A stretch of 64,000 nt of DNA from Galaxea fascicularis (taxonomy: Eukaryota; Cnidaria; Anthozoa; Scleractinia; Euphylliidae). Positions within the stretch are counted from its first letter, which is position 1. Each line of letters opens with the position of its first letter. The stretch covers positions 12,098,363-12,162,362 of the forward strand of contig OX419339.1 in the NCBI GenBank assembly GCA_948470475.1, given 5' to 3'. Positions 13,101 to 25,100 of the stretch are shown here, piece after piece. Both the position numbers and the translations under genes were made by a program. The notes under the pieces were generated by a model. The model was not told the origin of the DNA and did not search any database. It worked only from the letters and a program-made list of their open reading frames with translations.

Positions 13101-16100
13101 ATCACCGAACCGGCTTTGCTTGGGAATCTCTGTGATAGCCAAACCAAGTTCGCTGCTATCGGTGTCCATTACAAGAGGAAGTGTGCGTCTGTCCGTAAGC
13201 ACTTCGCCAGCTGCCATTCGTTCAAACAATTCCCTCCCTTTCCTCGCTCGGATTAATCCGCTCATGTATGCTTGGTTCGTTTTGATCAGTACGAGAACGT
13301 CTATGCACATTTTTTCAATCTTGCTCGCGTTCTCCGGAACTGGTGGGAAGTGAACATAGTCTTGATCTTTGGCAAGATGAAGGGTCGGACGCTGGTTCAC
13401 GCGTTGAATCACCACAGTAAGGTTGTCCTCTTTTGTTCCCAGACTGCACTCCTTATTATTCGAGGCTGTGCACGATTCCTTTAGAAAACAACAACAACAA
13501 CTTTAAATAAAAATGTTTGACCCCCTGTTTACTCCAGAGACAGTTCGTAAGGCCAACACTGGGGAAATTTGGAAAATTTGCGTCGTTTCCATGTGAACGA
13601 TGATGTGTTTACTAAAGAAATTACATTCACCTGGAAACGTCACACCAAGAGATCTTGGTAGCGAGTGCAACAGAACAAATCAAATCTGCCTGCTTGCAAT
13701 CGACAAAAATTTTTAGAGGTCTCTTAATGACCGCATGGCTCCAACCTTCACGTGTTATAGGCTCTCCCAGGGGAAACTGAAGAACGCCTGATCGTAGGTT
13801 GCCCTAACCACGAAAACTGACCTCTTGTTTTTAAAATTGATTATATATGACAAACTGAGTGATAACGAAAACATATGCTGATCCCTCTCTCTGATCCAAG
13901 GTCAGAATTTAGAGTACTCGTTCCTCGATTTCTGGTTTCCCCTTCCCGATTCCTTGCTTAAGCAACATCCCGCCGTTACAAGTACCACACATCGATACCT
14001 TTTTGCCAAAATTAGCCAGGGATCTCACAAAATTTCTTATTTTCCTCCTCAGTGTCGAATGACCCGTTGCATTGAGCCGGCGCACAATTTCCTCGATAAT
14101 CCTATCCGAGTCCCCTTTCTTTAACGAGACTGATAGACTGCTGTAAATATTATAAATCTTTCTCAAGTCCTCCTCTTTTGCCTGTGAGAAACATGAAAAA
14201 TAAAGAGATGAACACACTGAGCAATATGAAGAAACGAATCGTCAAGGGTAACGGATCCTGAGTTCTCTCAATAACGAGAAAAAACCCCAGAGAATCAGAA
14301 TTAATCCAAAGTTATAGTGCTGGTTTTTTAACCGTTCAACCCTTTACACCCCAAGAATGATCAGCATCAATAGGCCATTTCCGAGTTCATGTCTGCCTCC
14401 TCTTCAAAGCGAGTCTAAGTGCGAAGTTTTTGTTATGAAAATTAGTTTTCATTCATATGTAACTAGAACTAATTACCATCACAAAAACTTCGCACTTAGA
14501 CTCGCTTTGAAGAAGAGGCAGACATGAACTCGGAAATGGCCTATTTCCTCCTTGCAATATAAAAGCGCCTTATAATAAAAATAATAAATATTTAATGACA
14601 AATGTTTATAATATTTATAAACATAATAATTAATAAATGTTTATATTTATAACGCGCAAATTCAACGTAAGTTTCCAAATGCGCCCTACAAAGAAAGCTT
14701 TACAATACTAAATTCTTTACAATGTTCAACTCAAATCAAGTCAAATGTTGGTTTTGGTAGAGAGGGGAAAACCGGAGTACCCGAAGAAACACCTCTCGGA
14801 GCTGAGTAGAGAACCAACAAATACAACCCACGTATGACGCGGAGTCCGGGAATCGAACCCGGGACACATCGCCTTCTCAAACACTCAATTGACACAACTA
14901 TCGCAGCAGCTAGCAAAAATATTTCTTTACCAGGCGTCATTTTGTTTAAGATAGGAAAAAGTCCCAAAGATTCTTGCGCCATATATGAGGGCAGAAAATG
15001 CTCTGGGAGTAGCATGAGAGAGAAAATCGGATGGCGCAATCACCACCATCAATCTTACGAGGTAATTTGCTTACGGTTTTCGCCGGCGATTAAAATAATA
15101 AACATCACTGAACTTACTGCACTGAAGTTGGGATCCTGTGGAGCAGGGGCCTGGCATGCTGGGACTACTGTGAGGGTAACACGACCATTTGCGTTCAAAA
15201 GTGGGTAAAAGGTGCACGACTGGCTCGCTCTGAAGAAACCCCTCATTGGTACATCCATAGCCCGCCTTGACAGCGGGGAAAAACACTTCAGCACAACTGG
15301 AGAGGAAAACATTAATCCAGTCAGTAAGTGTGTTAAAGGCAGAATTGATTAAACTATATGCGAGTGGTGTTGTAGCGGTTTGGATAGAGTGCAGTAATGG
15401 AAATGATTTTGATATTGATTATCGGTTTGTTTGTTTGTTTGATTTTTCTTTTTTTGAAGATGTAAGTTATCCTCGCGGTCCAGCACTCTACAGAAAGCAT
15501 CTCGCCTGGGTCTTAGGTTGAGTCAGTTCGAGGCACTGACAAACAACTTTAAACCATAGTTCTTTCCGCTCTTATTTCTCTTTTTTTTTACTAAAGTCTT
15601 CTGCAGGGAACAACATTTCGTTGTCCCGATGACAGTATGTCAAGTTCAAATCACGCAAATGGAATTTTTGGTCAATACTCGCGTCTTCTTCAGTGCCCTA
15701 TGTAAAGTTGCTGAACTTCCCTCATATAAGCATCTACACTGACCTTGTTTGGGAGGATCAGCTTGTTTTACGACCAGTCCAAGCTGTTTTCCTTGTAACC
15801 GCTTCAAAGCTTGCCGGTATCTTAATCTGAATGCTTCGGGCACACGGCAGGAGAGTGATTCATTGACTTTTAAAACACTGCAATTCGCAGGATTGCTTAC
15901 CACTCTGACAAAGGTGGAGAACTGGGGAAGAAATACAAATCACGTTCATACTATGTACCTATTGTACGTTCACACCATGTACCCATACGGTGTTGATTAA
16001 TACTTTAATTCAAATCTCATGTCTTGGATAAAAATTGGACCAACAATGCTAAGAAAACTCTTCTTTCTAAATGAAATTTTGCTTACTCCCACGTGCACTT

Positions 16101-19100
16101 GCATACTCCGAGGATGAAAAAACTTTGTCAAAGATTGTAATATTTTTTATGAGCAAGTTCTACTCCGCGACAATATTTCCTGTACCTCATAAACAACTGG
16201 GATCCATGATAGGCGATGTTTTTTTCTGTTAGTGGCTTAGTAGCATAACCTTACTCTGAGAAAAAAATCCAAGTTCTTCAGACAGGAGGCGAAACTAAAA
16301 CATTCAGATAACTAGTTTAGATGTCCTACCATGGAGAACGTTGAGGGTGGGGTAGGGTTGGGGATGTTGTGCGAGCGGGCGTTAAGGCCTTGCAAGAGTG
16401 TTAGGGCCGCAAAATCGAACGATAAAGATTCACAGAACTAGGGACAATGTTACAGGACTAAAAGTTGGACCAAACAGCAAGAGCAAGAGTCTCAACTCAA
16501 AGCTACACCAGCAGTATTCGCCTGACACATACACTACCACAGCTGGCAGAGAGAGTCAAGATGGAGTAGTTTTGAATTCAGGGAAATCGCCCAACAATCT
16601 AAAATTCGACATCCGACTTGGCAACCACCGCACCACAGCAACTCAAAGTTACGAAATGAAACACGTTACAAAGATCGAGTGTTGTCATTTACCGTTTGTA
16701 TCGCTGTTCACCAAAACAGAGACAGTAAAGCACTGAATTAATAACTCTTACTGGTTTGTTAATGGGTGGACGGCCCTCGTGTGTGACAGTCAGGCGCGGA
16801 CGGATGACTGCAATATCTAGACCAGCGGCACAGTGATCTAATATTGGTAACACAGCCATTCCAACTATTTCTCTGAATCGAGGCGAGCTGGGAATATCCA
16901 CACACTGGTCATGACTAGAACCACGAGGACTGGAGATAATTTCGAAGGACAAAAAGCCGTGGGCACAAGACGGAAGCCTTTTAGGGGAAGAAAAAGGGTT
17001 TGGGTTAATACAGGGAATTGATATTTATTCAGGTATTTTTAAATAACTTCTGTACAAGCAAAATTAACGGACCTGGCATGATAAAGCTAATAAATCCTCA
17101 CTTAAGATGAAAGTGGCAATGGGGCAAGAAAGGAGACCCGGTCAACTGTTGGATCCAGAAGATGTGCATGCAACTTCAAACTGGGAAAAAGCGTCGCTGA
17201 CCGCTTGCGCGCGCCAGGCGTCATAACTTTTATTATGACGTAATCAATCACTTGGCTCTTGGTGACTTTAACGATGCAAAACAACGCGAACACTTCCCGT
17301 ACGCAGACACGAGCTTCCGTTATGGCTACAAAAGTAGTCCTGTCGATTACTGCACTAGCAGTTTTCAATGTGTTGGCAAAAGTCATAAATGACGTGGGAG
17401 GTAAGTTGTCCATTGTTGAGAGGAGAAACAAGCTTTTCTTCATACGTCCTTTACGCACTGAAACTTGACGAAACATCATTCGTAAGAGGACGAACCATAA
17501 AAATTTCATTCCTTTCGTTCGTCAAAAGCAAATATACGAATAACTTGATTCTTCTTTAAAGGAAACAATGTGAACTGTTGTGGAATGTTTTGTTAAAGTT
17601 GTTAAACATTTGAATTCCAAGCAATATCTAGTTGCCGTGGAAGTCTCGACGAGTGCGCGCATGCCTTCTTTAACAGGCCACGCACGTTGAAAGCAGGTAC
17701 TTTCATGAGCGTCGCATCTCACAAGGATGTAAAACTCGGAGTGGAATAAGGCGCTCTTTGTAAAAGAAAACCTTTTCAAATAGGGACACCACTCGAGAGT
17801 TTTGTCCAATCAAAAGCATGCGCAAAAAAACTTAATTACAAAGGTTAAAATTTGTCTCTTTGCATGCGCGAAAGAGGAAGCAAACATTCTCGTGTCCTAA
17901 TCAAAATTAAAATAATTGATTTTTATTGCCTTTGTCTAAACAAACAGTTTCTTGGTGAAAATAGAGGATTCGTCTTTGCCAAGCACAGATTACATACCTG
18001 TTACTAGCCGAGTTCGAGGTCCGTACATATGTTTTATTAACCAAGCGCGAGGGCCGTACTGGGGGAATATCGGCCCGAGGTCTTGACAGTACGGACCGAT
18101 CAAAGTGAGATCCGTACAAAAAAGACCGAGGGCCGATATTCCCCCCAGTAGGGTCTCCAGCAAGCTTGGTTAATAAGAGATTTATTACACGACTGAAGAC
18201 AACGCGGGAACAACGCGGGATCATTCGGGACAATACCCGGTCCAAGACTTAGAGAATATCGGACTGGCAATGGAGCAATTTAATTGGTCGATTTTAGTTA
18301 TTGGCCCTGACTGCCTAAGTCGTGTAATAAAGTAGAACACGGCCCGCGACATTGACCAATCACAGCGCGCGTACTGAGAGGTGTAACAGTGTTAATAATA
18401 AATAAACAATAAAACATTTTTATTTTAGGTAAATTGCCAAAGAGAGTTAAAAAGAAAATCGAGTCAGCAGTCGCACACCTTATTTTGTATTTCTTTTTCG
18501 TACTTCTCTACAAGTTGATTTCGCATCCTGTGAAAATCCTTCTACGACAAAGGTAAGTTGTTTATGACCTAGATTTGACGTTGCGTCTACACGGCTGACT
18601 TGTGATGCACTTTAAGCAACCTTTGTTCCCGCATTTTTTGATGAGAAGTGTTTTCGTCCAAAATGAGCTAATCCATATTGAACTGAAATACCTCTAAATT
18701 ACCAACGAGATGAAAAATGAAGTACATTTTGAAAGAAAACGTCACTGAGTAATTTACTGTGTATTTAGCTAAAATAGAAGGAAAACCTTGAAAACGTCTC
18801 AATTAATTTCCATCTTGGCCGTCTGTAGTCGACTGAGCACATTTACGAGGTTTCTTTGCAATGGGAGTTTTTAAGTTGGCAATGAAGGAAATTCAATATA
18901 TTCTAACAATAGATGACAATGCCCTCTGAATGCGATTTCAAATGGCTTATTTAAAGTGGGGTGGTTTTGCAAGGATTCTACGTAGCACAATCAGCGAATT
19001 GATTCTAAATTTGAACGCTTAAAATAGGGGGCATACCACACTTGTTTCCCTGTCGTCCCTTTCCCAAGTTCCAAAGGATTTCAGGAAAGTAGAGACGAGG

Positions 19101-22100
19101 AGCTTGGCTGAAGGAAGGACATCCAGCGTCGCACAACAAAGCACAACAGCGTACACACCTCGTTTTACTGAAGAAAGGCTCTAGGAGACTGCGAATCAAG
19201 TCAAGACTGACAATCAAGTCAAGGAGCACACGGCACTGCGCCTTGACTGAGTATTCTGTACTTACCCAGGCATGAAATAAAAGTTCATTGTGTTTTTTCC
19301 TGGTTTTATCTTGGCAGACAAATTCGGTTAGACCAGCAGTTTGCTGAGCGTCTACACGCAGCATACAGAAAGCCAATCTGGCGACCAAAGTCAAGGAGAA
19401 AATGGAGACGAAAGTGGTACGGCTGGTAGACGGATGTTGATTTCTTCCTGCTGTTTCACAATTTTATTACTTTGACTGCTACTTGTGACTACCACTATAT
19501 ATCTTACCATTGTTATGCGCATTTGATAATATGTACATGTAATTTGCGCACTATAAGTATTAAATTATTATTTTTTTATTGTGATTGTCGAAATGTGGTC
19601 CTTGATAGCGTTTTTCTTCGGTTTTCCTGATTGTTGCTCGTTTAAAATAAAAGCATTAGTTATCTCATACTAGATTTAACCACACGAACCCACAACAAGT
19701 AATTGTGCTCCACATCAAACCATTCGTAACTTTCTCGCCCGGGTCTTTTCCCTCGGCACAGGGAGTTCTAGTAGAGAGGAGGACTATCTCGAGCCGCAGA
19801 GATCAAAGCCTGTAGAAGTGGAGAATTCGGTGTTCAGCTTTCAAACAGTACACGTTAATCACTGACAACTTACCTTAAAATACTGTCAGTTGAAAGCACT
19901 CGCATTTCCCCACGGCCACAGCCTTTGGGTCCATTCCAATCTCTATTCGGTAACTTGAACCTTAAGTCGCCCCCAACTCCCTTGGCTGCTAGCAGACCGA
20001 CGAAAGCTGGGACCTCCTGGTTGGGTGCAAACAGTTTTTTAAGTGGCTCTCCAGCCCACAACATTCGAAACTCAGGATCTGATCGATTGCAAAGTGGTGG
20101 TGTTGATGGACGTGACGACCTGCATTTTCCCAAAGGGACACATCTGAAATAAGAAGAGAGACTTGTAATCAAGTTCGGCATCAAACAATAAGACGGCGAG
20201 TTCGTATCCACTGTCTCTATTAAGTATGTGTAGACGGCACGACGTAGCTCGTTCTAACACCGTTACTCTCGTCGTGAGAAAGTATTCTAACATCAAAATT
20301 TGGTTTTATCGACGGAATTGATGATACAAATTGACAACCGTGCAGGGATTCAAAAAGCTGAAGTTTCGAGGGTTAGCCCTGACTAAGGGCTAGCACTCGA
20401 AGCATCAGTTGTTTCTGACTGTGCTGTGTAGGCTAGATCTCCACCGCTCTCTCGAGACTCGTTACCCGAAACAGCAGCGGGTACTCGAGCCTATTTACTG
20501 TGGCCAATTTACATTATCAAATCTGTTAATAAACATTTTCGTGTACCACTCCCCCACCAATGCAGCGCAATTGGGTTAATTTTACACAATTTGCACTGAC
20601 AGTTTTTCGAAATTTTTGTTTCGCTCGGTCTAATCTGCTCTACATCTATGTCACCGAATCTTTTTTGTGGCCCTTCTGTTACAAACCTGACGTCAGTCAT
20701 ACAATGCACACACTTGACATTACACGGCTAACCTTCCTAAGGGACGACAGAATTCTTCCTTCTCTTGACAAGACGTCTTCGCACGACAAGTGCCGCTTGC
20801 CCGATTTAGGAATCGTTTACACTGCTTTCGTCCACATTCAAGAATCTCAGCTAAGGGAACATGAACTTGGCAAAAAGCAGCATAACCTGATGATGTAAAG
20901 ATAAGAATTCTGTTTTCAATTCAGTCATATTTATACTCAGTTAAGAAGCATGAAAATTTGAGAAAATGGACTTGATAAAATGTTTTTCTGTCATTTTGTC
21001 CCATATCGCTTGAGAACGTAGTTTTTTCAAGAAGCTAAATTAGCTTTTATTGTCCAATGCCTTTCGGGTAGAAATGACTAAGAGGCAATTGTTTTCAGCG
21101 AATGCAAAATTTCAAACCAGACAAATAAGTGTCCGCTACCGCTGGAGTGCTTAGTTGAAGCTTTTTCGCCGCTAAATTACGTTTTTACTTCTCACAATCT
21201 AAGGGGATAATTTTTAATGCTTAAAGTGACAAGTTGAGCATTGGTGATAATAAACAACAATGAAATTCTCTTTTCATCATACTTTACCGAAGTTCCACAT
21301 TTCAACCACACCTCTACCCCCTTCCCCCCTCTCTATACCCACACCTCTACCCCTCCCTTCCTCTCCCTACCCCTCCCAGGCATGGTTCAGATTTCAGATT
21401 TTACGGTGGGAATATTAGTTGCGGTCGGGAACCTGAATATCATTCTCCAGTGAAACTGACCATTGTAATGAGGAATTTGGTCTGGAATCGATGCGAATTT
21501 TCAAAATAACAAAGTTGGGAGATGGTACGAAAGTGTACGGATTTCTTGCAACAATATTTTATGTTCTTACAGCGCGGACAAATGCTCGTGATCGCGCTAT
21601 GTGTTGCGTGCATGCTGTTGAAAAATAAACAAATGTAAAATGAATTTCTTGTGTCTAGTCAAGCTTACATCTGTACATGGCCTACCACAGTAAATGGTCT
21701 ACCACAGGGTAGCGGACGTGACCAGTCTCAGCTGCAAACACCAGCCAAAAATAGACAGAGCACCTTTCTTCCTTTCAGAGGGCCTCACTTGGTTTTCACT
21801 TGAGTGACCAAACCAAACGAGGGAAACAACCAATCATAGGGCGAAGCAATGCAAAACCAAACTGTGATTGGTTGACAAAACTCACCCCACCTTAGCTTCT
21901 CAGCCTACAAGAAGCAAAGCCATAGCTTATCATGACTTTCTCGCGCGCAATTTCCCGCGCTTGGCGCAGGTTATGTCTGACTGCTTTGCATTTGATTTGG
22001 GTCGTTACGTTGTCTGCATGCGTTGTGATTGCACGGTCAGAGTAATTGCTTTGGTTTGGGTGTTATGAAGGTCGACAGTCAATTGAAGATCACTCTAAAA

Positions 22101-25100
22101 TATAACACAATAAAGTAACATACCTGATCGGTTGGCGAACTGACTGACCGAAAAGAAGTTGAACTTCTCGGGTCTGGTACAGTTGGCGCGTTTAGGAAGA
22201 CATACGTGCCGATACCTACAGAACACTTGGTCGTCATTACCATCATCGTCATCACACTTCGTTTCATTGAGTTCAGGAGAGAGGTCTTTCCTGTCTTTGG
22301 GGGTCACACAATCCATTTGTGTCTGCGAGAAGTTGCCGCTTCCACGCCAACACTTGGCAACCGGCGAGCAACTTTTGTTTCTACGCGCCAGCCACTGAAG
22401 CATCGCACTGAAAGAACACGAGCCATTTGGGGCAGGGCTGCAATTGAAAGAAAACATCTGGTACCTGGACTTTTTAGGGAAATCTGGAAATTGGATTGAG
22501 GCCTCGTCACGGTCGTGTATTATTTTACTGTATCCTGGTTAAAAACAAAACTTCCTTCACTTGTTTAAAGGCTATGCACAACCATCATAGAGATCTGAAA
22601 AGGGGACAGTTTTAGTTAAGCGGGATACACACTTAATTGTCAGCAAGTTTAAACAGTGTTCAATAAGCGTCTCGATGGACAAACCGTTCATGGCTGTGGT
22701 TGATCACAGACTCAGTTGATCCATCGAACTCAACTGTACTGAATTTCTTGCCGCACACCGAAAACAAATAGGTTGTTTAACGAAGTTGACAGAAAGTGAA
22801 GGCACATACTTCATTTACGATCTTCACGGCTGCCAGGAAATCTGCAGAAAACTGGTATTTTAACCAAACTTCAGAGTGGCTTAGACTGAACATACCTCAT
22901 AAAAAGAAAGCAGAATCTGTCACCATCTTCCCTTGACTGGTCCATCTTCCAAGGCGGCCTCTTCAATCCGTCTAAAAATACCTGTTGATCGGGGCTACAT
23001 TCAGACAAACGATCTTTGGGTACGCAGCGAAACGAAAGTGGACAGAAAACGGTGCCATTGCGACACTTTCCTCTCCACGGCTTCGTAGTCCAGTTGGCCC
23101 TTATTTTCTCCTCAAATGTAACCGGGTTGGTTCTCAGGAGACGGCAATTGTCGTGATTCTGGGCGGCAAAGGGCTGAGCAAAGGAATCGAGCTTCTGACA
23201 GAATTCTACACCCTGGACGCAGTTTATGTGCTCTTCGTAACCGGAATCACGACAGTGAGCCTCCAAGGAAAGACAGTGATTCAGTGCCTTTAGAGTGCTG
23301 AACAGTAGGGTATTGCTTAGCAAACAAAACGGAGCCCAACCTAAATGGCACAACAGATGGCATTAGTGAAGACGGAATAATGGTATTATATGTTTTGTTA
23401 CAGGTTTAGTTTACACTTCTGTACATGTTTTTTTGGCTTCGTTTCTGTCGTCATTCTTAGTGTCAATTTTATTTTGGGCATCATTCTGCTATTTCTAATC
23501 CAGTTTAGGAATGAGAGAATAAGTGGAATACAGTTTTCCAACAAAAACACATATTCTGAAAACGGAATACCCTTAGGAGAAGTACCCTGTGAACAACACA
23601 CTAGAAAGTCTGGACCGAACACTTCAACCTGACTCCTGAGCCAAGCCACGAGCTTTGCGAGTGTGCACGATTTCCCCACCAAAAGGTTTCTCAGTTGAAA
23701 GAAATTCCGAATATTCCGAGTGGATAGACCATATTCTGTTTATTCCGTTCATTCTGCTACCAGAAACAGAATCTGAAAACAGAACAGGTCCCAAAAAACA
23801 TGGTTACCGCCTATTCTGAGTGTTCCTATCACAGAACAGTCCCACAAAGTGCGCCTCTAAATAAAGTCCTTTCTCGACCTTTACACACATTATAGTTTGC
23901 AAATTAACAAAAGGTAAGTGTGTACAATTTACCTGATTTTGTGAGGTTACGCAGACTTTCGTTTCCAATTCTCCCTGTGAAAAAACAGATACCACATCAT
24001 CTCTCCATTGAAATATAGAATTAAACCCTGATAATCATAGTTTTTGCTCTTTAGTCTCATTCATGTAAATAAATTAAAGTAGTAAAGTAGGAGGGGAGCA
24101 GAGTTGGCGCAATTCGATCTGGTATGCACGGACTTGTTAGAACGAGTTCTCAGTAGAATTTTAGGAAAACAACGCCTAAATAGTAAACAAGTCACGTGAA
24201 TAGATCCGCACTTAGATCTGAGATAACACATGCGTAACCTCTAGTCTTACCTGGCTCAAGACTTAGTGCAGCATCCCGCAGAGCCACACTTATGTTCACT
24301 GCTCGTGGGCAGCTTTTCTCTTTCTGCAGACAACGAATCTCGCATCCAATACAAAGACGCTTAGAGGGGCCGCAGAAAATTTTAGACGCCCACCGAATCA
24401 GCTGTTTGGTGCTACAACCTTGATCCTTGGGCCTACATTCAAACGTGGAACGACATAAATTCGTGCCGCGAGGGCACACCTTCCGTAAGGGATCATCACT
24501 TTCGTTTTTCGTTGCCATCCATTTGATCACAGCACGGTAGGAACAAGGCATTTTACTAGGAATATCGGCCTTAACAATCTCACAATACTTGAATCCTTTA
24601 CGGGATTTGCTTCCCCAAGGAGACCAGTGACGTCCTGAGGGGTTACGATCGTCCGATCGATTTCCGAACCCGGCGGTGCAGTTTCGTCCAACAGGGATGC
24701 ATCCTTCGCCCGTGAAGACAAACCGGAAGGGGCAGAAGTTTGTTCCCTTGGGGCATCCATATTCACGGGAAATGTTCCGCAATTGCCTTGCAAAACGCCT
24801 GGGATTTTCTCTCATCCTGCAGCACTTTCCGTTCAGAGATTTCAGGAGCATGAAATTCCTGAGTGGGTTTTGGACGCAGGGAGAGTAGCGCCTACCACAT
24901 CTATCTTCATTAGGATCTTTGCTGTCACCAGATGACCCGTTTCTGCGATCTTCAGGTCCATTAAAGATCGAGTGGTTGAAAGACCTGCGTAACATTCTTC
25001 TTAACCTAGTCTCATTCAGGACGCGCATAAGATTGCCTCCACCAGAGCCGTCACTATTATCCCCAGACAGGCGAGACAAGAACGGGTTGCCATCGCTATC

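Noticed and set aside
22095..22499. Plus-strand frames at 22159-22499
   Set aside because: Shadow of PKD1-like exon 6 on the other strand; no splice sites in phase.
23398..23682. Minus-strand 94-codon frame between exons 4 and 5
   Set aside because: Repeat-like sequence with several ATTCTG/ATTCCG units; the phase joins of exons 4 and 5 leave no room for it.
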